Source of the DNA: an uncultured Bacteroidota bacterium
GTDB taxonomy: Bacteria; Bacteroidota; Bacteroidia; Flavobacteriales; Flavobacteriaceae
DNA: 64,000 bases
Assembly (NCBI GenBank): GCA_902619855.1
Contig: CACNGE010000002.1
Span: 25,575 to 89,574 of the forward strand
Reading direction: 5' to 3'
Of this stretch, positions 22,901 through 34,900 are shown one piece after another. How positions within the stretch are numbered: the stretch's first letter is position 1; each line of letters begins with the position of its first letter. The position numbers and the translations under genes are program-made. Below the pieces are notes generated by a model, which ran no database searches, was not told the origin of the DNA, and worked only from the letters and a program-made list of their open reading frames with translations.

Positions 22901-25900
22901 GTGTTAATTTCCATATATGGCTTTGGGTTAATGTTGAGCAAAACATCTTTTATAATTTGATTAGTACCACAATTGGAGGAAACAATAGCTCTAAGGGTAA
23001 CCTGTGCACCATCATTTGGAATTTGATCACTTTTAATTTCAACTGTTGGCTCTAAGCTATTTTCAGTTCCAGAAATTATAAGAGCATATGGGTTATTCAC
23101 TGCGGGAACTGTTACCCATTCAATGTTTTCTGGATAATTTGTTGTAGTTCCAGGAATAGTAAATAAAGTAGGCTTGAGCTCATTAGCCACTGGATCAAAG
23201 TAAACCTCACATACCTCATGAACAGGTATTACATCTAACGTTGGGTTGGACTCGATTAGAACAGTAATTTCCTTGAAAAACTGCTCATCAGTTATACTAG
23301 AGCAAGCACCGGTAGGATCAACCTCTAAACGAAGTACCACAGATCCTGTATCAATATCGTTTTGTGATGGCTCATAAATAGGGTTGAGAATGTTGCTGGT
23401 AGAGTTTCCATTAAATGTTCCTCCAGTAGATGGACTGGTCCATCTATAATTTTGACCATTTAAAACATTTGGATAAATAAATGAAAGATCTATGGATTGT
23501 CCTTCACAAAATGTTATTTCTGTAATATCACTTTCTAATCCATCAATCAAGCCATTACCATTTTGATCTCCAAAGAGGATTACTGGTTTTTGATCAAACT
23601 GTGCAACCATGAAGTCGGACACTTCACCACAAGAGTTTTCTGAAACAGCTGTTAATTCTATTACAATTCCCCCTCGACTGATGGCATCTTGGTAAACACC
23701 ATCTGAAGCTGGAGTAAATACAGTACTGTAATCCCCTGTGGTGGTGAAAATCCCTGAGGCTGTCTCAGGAGTGGTTAAATAAGTGTCGTTAAAGTAAGCT
23801 GCCCATTGAATACTATCTTCATTTGTGACCGTCCCTGCTACAACAATGTCATCACCAACACAAAGGGTCTGGTTTGGTCCAGCATCTGCTGTTGGGTTTG
23901 GTGTTACTGTCAATGTTAACGTATCAGATGTTATTCGGTCACAACCTCCTACAACAGTTGTATCTTCAGGATTGGTCACCGTAAGCGTTAAGTCCACAAC
24001 TGTATCAGCAGGGTCAGGAAGATAAGTAACATTGTTGGTTGGGTCATTTGGATCATAGTCAATGATTCCTAAACCATTAGTAGTCCATACATAAGTGGAC
24101 TTTCTTTGAGGACCAAGTTGATCTTGGTCATAGGTGTAATCCTTTACCACAGTAATTAGATGGGCTTGACCTAAACAAATCACAGCATCGTCAGACCCTG
24201 ACCCATCGAGACTTGCACTAATATCCACTTGTGGATCTGCAATCAAGTCAACTACAATTTGCCTTGTTGTCGGACCACAGATATCAATTGGATCGGGCTG
24301 AACTGTGAGCTCTAGCGTCACATCACCTCTTCTCCAATCTGCATTAGATGGCTCATAAGTGACTTCTAAATTCGTTGAGTTTGTTAATACTCCAGAACCA
24401 GGAGAAAGAACGCTCCACTGTACATTGGAGTAGTTATTGGCAGTTGCAGTAACTGTAAACGAATCCCCTTCATCTTGACAGAATTCAAATGGATCTTGAA
24501 CATTGACTTCTATTTCTGGATAATAAATTAAACGTTTTGTAAAAGTGACTGGGGTCAAGCAAGGATCTACAGGGGTTACTGTCAAATAAAATTCTAGAGT
24601 TCCCGTGTCTAGGTTATTGCTGTCAGGTGTATATTTTAGGATTCCAGTAGAATCACTTGTGGTGTTTGTTAAGGTTCCATTGCCGTCAGTTGTTGACCAA
24701 ACATAGCTCTCATAATTAACAACAGATATTTCGGCAAACTCATAAATTTCACCAACACAGAGTTCAATGTCTCCTAGCGGGTCTTCGACAACTGGTTTTT
24801 TGGTGATTGGAATTGTAATTTGTTCTGTTTTAGACCCACAAACGCCATTCCCACCCGCAGTCAGTGTTAAAGTGACAAATCCGTTTGTATAATCATCAGA
24901 ACCAAGCTCATATGTGGTATTCCCAACAGTCGAGGAACTGCCACCTGAATTTTGGAAAATACCATTAGTTGAAGTACTCCATTCTAGTCCGTTACCATTA
25001 ATAACTGTGCCAATTAAATCGATTGTCGTGCCATCCTCACAAATAGAGTAAGGCCCGCCAACATTGACTGTTGGTTCTTCCGTAAATGTCAATGTCATTG
25101 CATCTGTAATAGCAGTTGCACAAGGCGACTCGGGATAAGCAGTTAAGGTGATAATAACTTGTCCATTAGTATAATCATCAGAACTTGGGTAATAAATGGT
25201 GCTATAACTATTTGATGGATCACCTAAATCATTGACATTATTTATTGCATCTAATACATTATTTGAAAAGAATCCTGATCCTCCTGTGCTCCACTTTATG
25301 CCTGTTGTTGAAGCTGCTGAAGGCGCAAAGTTTGCCAATACATCTGGTGTGAGCTCAAAACCAATGACTGGGTCAAAAGGTGTTGCTGGGTGACATACCT
25401 CAAGTGACGTTGGTAAATCTACAATAGGGACATCTACAATTTGAATCGTTTTTTGTTCTTGAATCTGATCGCAAACTCCGTTACCATTAACTGTAAGCAC
25501 TAACGTAAATTCTCCGGCGTCGATCTCGTCCTGGCTTGGTCTATATGATGGCTGTAGTGAATTTTGATTAAACCATTCTCCATCTGCACTTGTTGCAGAA
25601 GTCCACGCATAGCTTTCATAGTGAGAAAGATCAGCAACTTCCGTAGTATATAAGTCATTTTCGCCTGCACATACGGATGCTGTACCCCACAAGGTGTCTG
25701 CATTGTTAACTTTAGGAGCGGGGGTAAGTGTTAGAGTAAAGCTTTTTAGAGTATCTGCAGTACAAGGAGTTATTGCATATGCAGTCATTGTGAGCGTAAC
25801 AACTTGGTTTTCGTTAAGCTCTGTTGATGTAAAAGGTTCTGGTGTATAAAGAGGATTTAAAATGGTAGCATTACTAAAGGTACCCACAAGATTGCCATTT

Positions 25901-28900
25901 TCATCTCTTGCTTGCCATTCTACACGATCAACAAAAGCATTAGTCGTGACTCCAGAAATTGTGACTCTTTCATCAAAACAAATTTCATCATCAGCTGGGA
26001 AAGTATTAGCTGTAATCTCTGGTAATCCAACGACATCAACATCGATCGTTTTTATAATGTTTTGTGTTGCGCATGGGTCATTGCTGCTCAGGGTTGCAGT
26101 GATCGTTGCTATTCCTGTTCTGTTTGGTTCAAAAGTAGGAGTCAAGGTATTTCCGCCCTGGGTAATTACACCATCTGCAGGGTTAACTGACCATAATATA
26201 TTGTAATCCCCTGCGAGAAGATTTGTTGTTGCCTCCAGATTGATTGTACTATTAATGCATACAGAAGAAGGTGAGCTTAACAGATCAAGGGATGGTTCTG
26301 GAAGAATCGTCAAATCAAAATCGAATGTGTCAACGGCACAACCGCCTTGGCCAACAGCAGTAACGCGCATGGTAACACTGCCATTTGCTTTGTCTCCATC
26401 TCCAGGAGTATAGGTTGGGGTTTGCTCGTCTGTGTCATCAGAGAAAGTGCCATCTCCCCCAATTGTTTCCCAGTTATAGGACACCACATTTTGCCCAACA
26501 ACTTGTGCAGCATCAAATGTGTAAGATTCCGAACCGCAAAACGAAGACGGATATTCTTCAACGCCATCTGCATTTGTGTCCCCAACAAGAACCTCTACAG
26601 TTGGTGGTGGGCTATATGTGATTCTAAAGCTATCAACAACATCTGGCTTTCCTGTACAATTACCTTCAGGAGTAGCAGTAAGGGTCAGCACGACATATCC
26701 TCGAACATAATCTTGGTCATTAGGTGTATAGGTAACATTTTCGGAAGAGTTGTTGGGAGTAAAACTACCAAACCCGTCGTGAGACCACTGAAAATTGGTA
26801 GTGAAATCAACATCAGCAGATTGTGTAGTGTGGATCTCCCCTTGACACAAAGTAATGTCGTCACCTGCGTAAACAACTGGTAAAGGCTCAATGGTAAGCA
26901 CAAAACTTCTCACAACTGGATCTAAGCCAGTACAAACATTTGGGTTTGCAGGAGTGATGCTCATTGTTAAAGTTACATCTCCTGTTTCACTTGTAGTTGG
27001 TGTATAAGTTGGAGTAAGAGTGTCTGAATTTGTCAAGACCCCTGCTCCATCATGTGTCCATTGAATAGTGTATGATGGAATATTTTGAATCTGAACCTGA
27101 TCATTAAAAATTGTAAATGTGTCGTTTTGACAAATTTCCTGGTTTGAAGGAATAAGTATGACAGGCTCCTTTTGAATGTTAACGCGGACTGTGTCTGTTG
27201 CTACCCCGCAGCACAGGCCAGAAGTTTGATCACAAGTACTGTGATTTGTTGGGTACACTGTCAATTGAAGAGTAACAAAACCTTGTGTTACTGCGTCAGC
27301 AGCAGGTATAAGTTCAGGCGAAAGGGTGTTGGCGTTATTGATTGTGCCAAATGTTGATCCATCAACAATTGTCCATTCGAGTTGGCTATAGTTAGTCGCA
27401 GGTTCAGCAACAGTATTTTCAACATCAATCACTCCTCCTGTCTCACAAATTGTGGTATCAGGCCCTGCTTCTGCTGTTGGCTGAGCTATAAATGTAATGG
27501 TTTGACTATCTTGAACGGTTGTAGAAGAACAAGCATTTTTTCCATTCACACTTACAGTTATTGTAACATTTCCTGTAGATAAATCGTTAGTACCTGGGAA
27601 ATACGTTGGTGTATCATCGGTTGATGTATTTTGATCTGAACCATTAAATGTACCGTCGCCCGATGTTGTCCAGAAATAACTAGATTCATCTACAAATCCA
27701 TTGACATTGGCTGATAAGCTTGGTGTTAGGTTGCCGCAGATTTCAAAATCAGCAGGTAATGAGATTTCAGGTTTTGGTTCGAAGAATAGTTCTACAGAGT
27801 CTTGAATCTCAACTTCACAAGTTCCAGTTGAAACCAATTTAAATGTAAGCTGCACCCCAACAGAATTATTGTCTACTTTCCGCTTAAGTCTATCATTAGG
27901 GCCTGGAATATATAGCGGGTCCGTTTCTGTATTGCTAGGCGAAAATTCTCCATCACCAGAAGTTGACCATACATAACTTACTCCAGAAGTTACTCTAGGG
28001 TCAACTGTATATGAACCTACTGTTTGATAATTTACCTCATCCTCACACAAAATGACTTCGTCTGGACCTGCATCAACCTCAGGAAGATCAAGGAAATAAA
28101 CTGTAATATTTTTGGTAGCGGAGGCAGAACAGCTTGCTTGTGTTGCAACTAGAGTTAAAACTACTGACTTGCGATCGATATCAAAGCTCGATGGTGTGTA
28201 GGTTGCGGAAAGACCCGAACCTGAAAACGTACCAGCTGCCACACCAGAGGAAGATGTCCATACATAGCTAAACTGATTTTGATTGTCTAAACTTAAATAT
28301 GACCCAATGTCAACCACTAATGGATTTGTTTTACAAAATTCTATTTCATTAGGTCCTTGAATACTGGGAACTGGTGTTATCTCAAGATTAATCGTATCAA
28401 AATATTCACCTGTATGGCAATCTGCATTTGGTAATACATCTAGACGCAAATCGACATTACCCGCATTGATATCGCTATTTCCAGGAGTATAAGTTGGCCG
28501 CTCTAATGTACTTGTGGTGTTTCCTCCATCAAATGTTCCGTCTCCAAGGGTTGACCATACAAATCCACTACTATTTGTCGCAGCAATTGTAATTTCATTA
28601 ACATCATAGGTAAAGTCATTTCCTTGGCAAATGACAGGATTTCCTGTTAATTGGACTGTTGGAGGTGGAGTAACCTGAACGTCAACTGACTCAACAATTT
28701 GTGCTCCACAATTCACGCCGTCTATGATCTCAGGGTTAACTTGTAGAGTGAGTTGATAAGTCCCTGAAGCGTTAGAATCCGCTACCAATGTTGGAAACAG
28801 TGAGGTATCATTTTGTAAACTTAGGCCCGAGGCGTCGGGAATAACACCCCATTGTATACTTGCGCCTGCTGGTCGTACAATTGTTCCTATAATTGGTAAG

Positions 28901-31900
28901 GATTCACCAGCACATATTTCTATGTCTGTCCCTAAGTCTGCAAATGGCGTACGAACAATATTGAGGATTACTGTATCTGAAATATCATTACAACTACCAT
29001 CGTTATAAGTCATTTGAAGGGTAACTTGACCTCGGTCAATGTCTAAAGTTCCTGGGGTATAAACTGGGTTTAGGGCAGTTGTCTCGCTAAAGGTTCCGTC
29101 ACCATCATTATTTAAGATTCCCCATGTAATTCCTGTTGTTGGGTTAATGACGTTCGGTGGTGAGCTTGAATCTGTAATAAAATCTCCTTCAAGGAAGATA
29201 GTACCATCAGACTCGCACATATCAATACTTGGTCCAAGATTTACAATTTTGTTCTTATTTACAATAAATTCAATGGGTTGGCTAACTGCTGTAGAACATC
29301 CACCAGAATCCGGGGTTACCGTAACAACTAACGTTACAACACCTGTGCTTAAGTCTGTAGGACCAGGACGATAAAATGGGAATTTTGAAGAGCTAGAAAC
29401 AAATGTTCCGTCACCACCAGTCCAGGCAAATGAGCTTAGTGTATCGTTTTCATAATCGATAATATCTGATGTGATTTCATTAAAAACTCCCTCACATAAA
29501 ATTTTATCCCCAGTTTTTACAATAATTTCTGGATTTTGATCTAAAATAACAGTCAAAAATGCTTCCATTTCTGGCGTTGATGAGCATGGATTATTAGGTA
29601 CTGCCGTAAGTTTAAGTTGCGTTGATCCGGTATCAATTGCATTAGATCCAGGTTGGTAACTCCAACTCATAGGATCAGCTGTATTCCCGGCAGAGAAAGA
29701 ACCTCCACCTCCCATATCTTCCCAAGTAAAGGAATCGAAATTAGAAATCGTAGCTCCAATTGTTGCCAATGAGAAAAACTGAGGTGTACTTGGATCGTAA
29801 CAAACAACTAATGGAGAGTTAGCAATTGCAACCTCCGCTTCAGGAGTTATATTAATTCGTTGTGTTGGGCTTATAAGCGGCAAAGTACATGGGCTAAGTG
29901 GACTAGCATTCACAGTAATATCAACAAATCCATTTACTATATCAGTATTTGTGGGGGAATAGAAAATCTTGTTTGTAGCCGTGTTTACAATTGCCGAAAC
30001 AGGTGAAGCAACCAAAGAAGTTGCGTCATAATTAGCACCAGTAATATCCAGCTCAATAACCTCACTTGAACATACGACTGCATTAACAGGGCTTAGACTA
30101 ATATTTCCTAATGGTGTAATGTTTAATGTAATCGATTCGGATTTAGAGCCAGTACAAGGACTTTGATCGGTTGCAGTTAGTGTCAATGTAACCACTCCAG
30201 CATTTTCAGCAACTTCACTTGGAGTAAATATAGGAGTCAATGAGGTTGGTGAATCAAAGCTTCCATGACCAGCAGGTGCGGACCACACATAATTATCAGA
30301 GTTTTGAACAGTAGCCACTCCAGTAGTTATTGTGAACGTTTCACCTTCACAAATTGTAAAATCATCATCAATAAAACTGATTACTGGTTTGTCTACAACT
30401 ACAACATCAAAACTTTGTGTGTCTTGACAACCAGCATCGGAGGTCACAGTCAAAGTGAAAGTATCATCGGCTGTAGGTGTATGTGGTGGTGGATTTGCAA
30501 GCGTTGAACTGTAGCCATTGAGCGAACTCCACTGATATGTAAATCCAGTTTCGGCATTAATACCATCACCCAAATCAATGGTATCACCAGCACATAGTGT
30601 CGTATTCGATTGTATCGTATATACTGGTAAAGGATTAACTTCGACTTCACTTTCATCGGAGCCAACAAGAACGTCGTTCACATCATAAACTTCGAGTCGG
30701 AATATGGTATTTTGTGTAACAGAAACAGTAATGATATGTTGTGTATCCAGCAGGGTTCCAGTTGAGGGAGTTGCGCTCCACTCAAACCGGTAAGCATCAC
30801 CATTTTCATCAACTAGATCTGTGTTTGTACTCCCCAAGGTTACAGTTTCTCCAAAACAAGCTGGGTTTGGTGTGGCAGTAGCATCAACATTAGGGCCGAC
30901 TATTACAGTCCTTATGATTGGGGCTGCTAGGTTCTCAGCTGCATCTTTTACGTTATATGTAATCGTGTAAGTTCCAATCTGGTTGTTGTTTACATTACCG
31001 GATGTGATTACATCTCCAGTAATCACTCCATCGTAATTATCTGTGGCTGTTGCGCCTTGCTCTGTGTAGACCGAACCTTTTGATATAAAAATAGTACTAT
31101 CTCCTATCAAAATTAACTCAGGGGCGGTAGTATCAACAACTCGAACTGTACGTATTTTAGTTGACGCTGCATTTGCCGAAGAATCTACTAGATTAAATGA
31201 TATTGTGTACGTTCCAACTACATTTTCATTGATGTTATCAGTGACAACAACGTCCGATGGGGTCAATGTCGTTGCAGAGTCATAATTATCGCTCACAGTT
31301 ACAATCGTATTGTCTACATAGGGATCAGAAAAGACTTCAATTTCGATATCAGAATCATCACCCAGAGTAATTGTTGGAGGTGTGGTGTCTACCACATTAA
31401 CTGTTCGCTGAACAATGGTCGTGTTCCCATCTGAATCTGTTACGGAATACTGAATGTAATATATTCCAATCAAACCGGTATTCACATCATCAACTCCATT
31501 CACTGAAATTAAACTTGGTGTGTCAGAGGTGGAACCTAAGGAGCCATCATCATCATCGGATGCCAAAGCCCCTTGATCTGTGTAGATGTTTCCAACTTCG
31601 ATTGTAATTACACTTGGTCCATTCAATGTAATGTTTGGAGGCGATCCAACAACAATGGTGCGAGTTTTTTCGTCTGCAATATTTCCTTGACTATCAACTA
31701 AATTGTAAGTTATAATGTATTGTCCTGGAGTTGTAGTATCAACACTATTTGCTACAATTACATTGTTTGTGATGATTCCATCATAATTATCGGTTGCCGT
31801 ATATCCTGGTTCTGTAAAACTATCACCAACTTCTAAAAGAATTTCATCAGCTCCTTGAAGTGTGATTACTGGCTTGGTGGTGTCTACAACTCGAACTGTT

Positions 31901-34900
31901 CGGGTTTTTGTTGGGGCATCATTGTTCGACGAGTCAGAAACGTCGTAGGATAAAGTAATTGCCCCTAAAATCGATGTATCTACCGTTCCTGTAACCAAAA
32001 CTTGTGCAGTCAGGTCTCCGTCATAAATATCAGTTGCTGTAAAGCCAGGGTCTACATAGGTCGTGCCCGCCTGTATATCTATGGTTGGATTTCCAACTAG
32101 AGTGATGGTCGGAGCTTGGGTATCAACAATTGTTATGGTTCGATAAACAGGAGTTGCAGCATTGCCAGAACTATCTGAAACAGAGTATGTTAAAGTGTAT
32201 ACTCCAACTGTAGTCAAATCAAGTGATGATAAGTCAACGCTTGCTGTAAGTCCAGTATTATAGTTATCTGTTACAGATGCCCCTGCATCGCTGTATGGAG
32301 AGTCTGCTTCAAGAGTGATATCAGCATCTCCAGCTAGGATGATGACTGGTGCCTCTGTATCTTCAACTACGACAGTTCTCGTGATTGTTACGGCATTATT
32401 TCCTGAGCTATCACTCACATCATAATCAATAGAATACGTTCCAACAGTATTTATATCAACCGAACCGGTCACAGTTACAGATGAAAAGGGTATACTCAAA
32501 TCATAATTGTCAATTGTGCTAACACCTAGTTCTGTGTAGCTCGACTTAACTTGTATTGTTTGCGATAGGTCACCGATTAAGCTCATCACTGGTGCCTGGG
32601 TGTCAACCAAGTTAACTGTACGCGTAACGACATCGGCTACATTTCCTTGACTATCTGTTGCTTGATAATCAATTGTATAAGTACCTAGAAGCGAAGTGTT
32701 AACGGTACCAGATGAAGTGACTGCTAAAGAACTATCATAATTATCTGTAGCGATAGCACCCTCTTCATTATATGAATTTCCAAATTCGATAGTTTGGGCT
32801 GCATCTCCGTTTAAAGTGATCACTGGCTTTGTAGTGTCCCTCACGATGACCTCACGAGTCTCTGTTACAGAATTGCCGTCCGAGTCCGTGACAGAATAAA
32901 TAATATTGTAATTTCCGAGTTGGTTTTCATTGACTGAACCGCTGATTGAAATGGAGTTGGATAAATTAACACCCCCATCGGTTGCTGTAGCGTTGGGTTC
33001 TACATAAACTTCTTGATATTCCAAATACATCGGATTATTCCCATTCAAGGTAATTACAGGCGGAGACCCAACAATCACCTCTCTTATTTGTTGGCTTGCA
33101 GCATTTGAAGAACTATCACTTACATTATAGTTTCGGAAATACGTTCCCTCAGCTGAAGTATCAACTAGCCCACTTTCAACAACAGTACTCGTAATATTAC
33201 CATCATAATTATCACTTGCTGAATAACCAGGGTCTATATAAGTCTGGCCCAGATTTATATATAATGGATTGTCACCCGTTAGCGTGATTTCAGGATTTGT
33301 TGTATCAACTACATTTACAGTTCGAGAAAGTTGTCCAGTATTTCCTGAACCATCTGTGACTGAGTAAGATAAGTTGTATGATCCAACTAAGTCTTGATTT
33401 ACGATCCCTGAAACAACTACCGCAGAAGTCAAGTCTCCATCATAAACATCTGTGGCTGTTACATCATTTGGAATATTAAAAACGGTTTTTGCTTCATGGG
33501 TGATCGCTGCTCCGCCTACAAAAGAAAGTGCTGGAGCCTGGCTATCAACAACTTCGACAATTCGAGTCACTTGATTGGCAGCATTTCCAGAGCTGTCACT
33601 CACATTATAGACCACACTATAGGTCCCAACAGTTGTTGAATCTACGTTACTTAAATCACTTATGCTTGCTGTAAGATCTCCTTGAAAATCGTCAGTAGCA
33701 GTTGCACCTTCATCTGCATAGGTAGTGCCGACCTCTATAGTCACAGGACTTGAACCTGTAAGCGAGATAACAGGCGCAGTTGTATCGGAAACTGAAACCT
33801 CTCTCGAGACAATAGCAGTGTTTCCAGAACTGTCAGAAACTTGATATGTGATCGTATAATTTCCTAATGAGGTTGTATCAACGGTTCCACTATCACTAAT
33901 TTGATCTGTTAGGTCGCCTTCAAAAGTATCTGTTGCAGTAGCACCTGGATCTGCAAATGAACCATTTACCTCAATTGTCATTTGCTCATTTCCTATAAGT
34001 TCTATACTAGGGGAAGTCGTATCGCTAACTTGAACTGCTCGAAAAAGAACTGTCGAATTCCCATCAGAATCAATGATACTATATTGAACAGAATATGATC
34101 CTAAAACTGAGGTGTTAATCGATTCGCTAATCGAAATTTGATCAGAAACATCGCCATCAGGAATATCAAAGGCATTTGCACCAAGTTCCACATAAGTACT
34201 GCCTGCCTCTAACTGAAGTGGGTTTGCTCCTTGTAAGGAGATAACAGGCGGACTACCCACAACCACTGTTCGTGTTGCTTGAGTATTATTACCCTCGTTA
34301 TCTGAAACCGTATAAGTCACGTAGTAAACACCAACCGTTGAGGTATCAACACTAGAAACCGTGCTAATGTCCGACGTTACATCTCCATCGTGAACATCAA
34401 CTGCTGTAGCTCCACCATCACTGTAGGAATCACCAACTTGAAGATTGACTTCATCAGGTCCGTTTAAAGTTATAACTGGTGGTGTGGTATCTACAACTGA
34501 AACTGTTCTACTAACCAGAGCAGTGTTTGAAGAGCTATCCGAGACAGTGTACGTGAATAAATAGGTCCCCAGCACTCCCGTGTTTACTGTGCTCGATGAG
34601 GTTAAGGAATTGTTTAGGTTTCCATCGTAATTGTCAATAGCCGTTGCGCCAGCATCTGTGTAGGTCATTTGAAACTCAATTGATACCGTTGTATCCCCAA
34701 CAAGACTAATCAATGGGTCAACAGTATCAACAACCTGAACAGTCCGCTGTTCCTGTGCAATGTTATTTGAGCTGTCCTCGACAGTATATTCTATCGTGTA
34801 AGTCCCTAATGTGTTGGGATTTAAGTTAATATTAGTTGTAATTTCAGATGAAAGATCTCCATCATAGTTGTCATTTGCAGTTGCGCCAGGGTCAACATAG

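Noticed and set aside
26347-26883. 178-aa plus-strand ORF opposite the giant adhesin gene
   Set aside because: Antisense to a convincing repeat-encoding ORF; composition and lack of recognisable motifs indicate a chance frame
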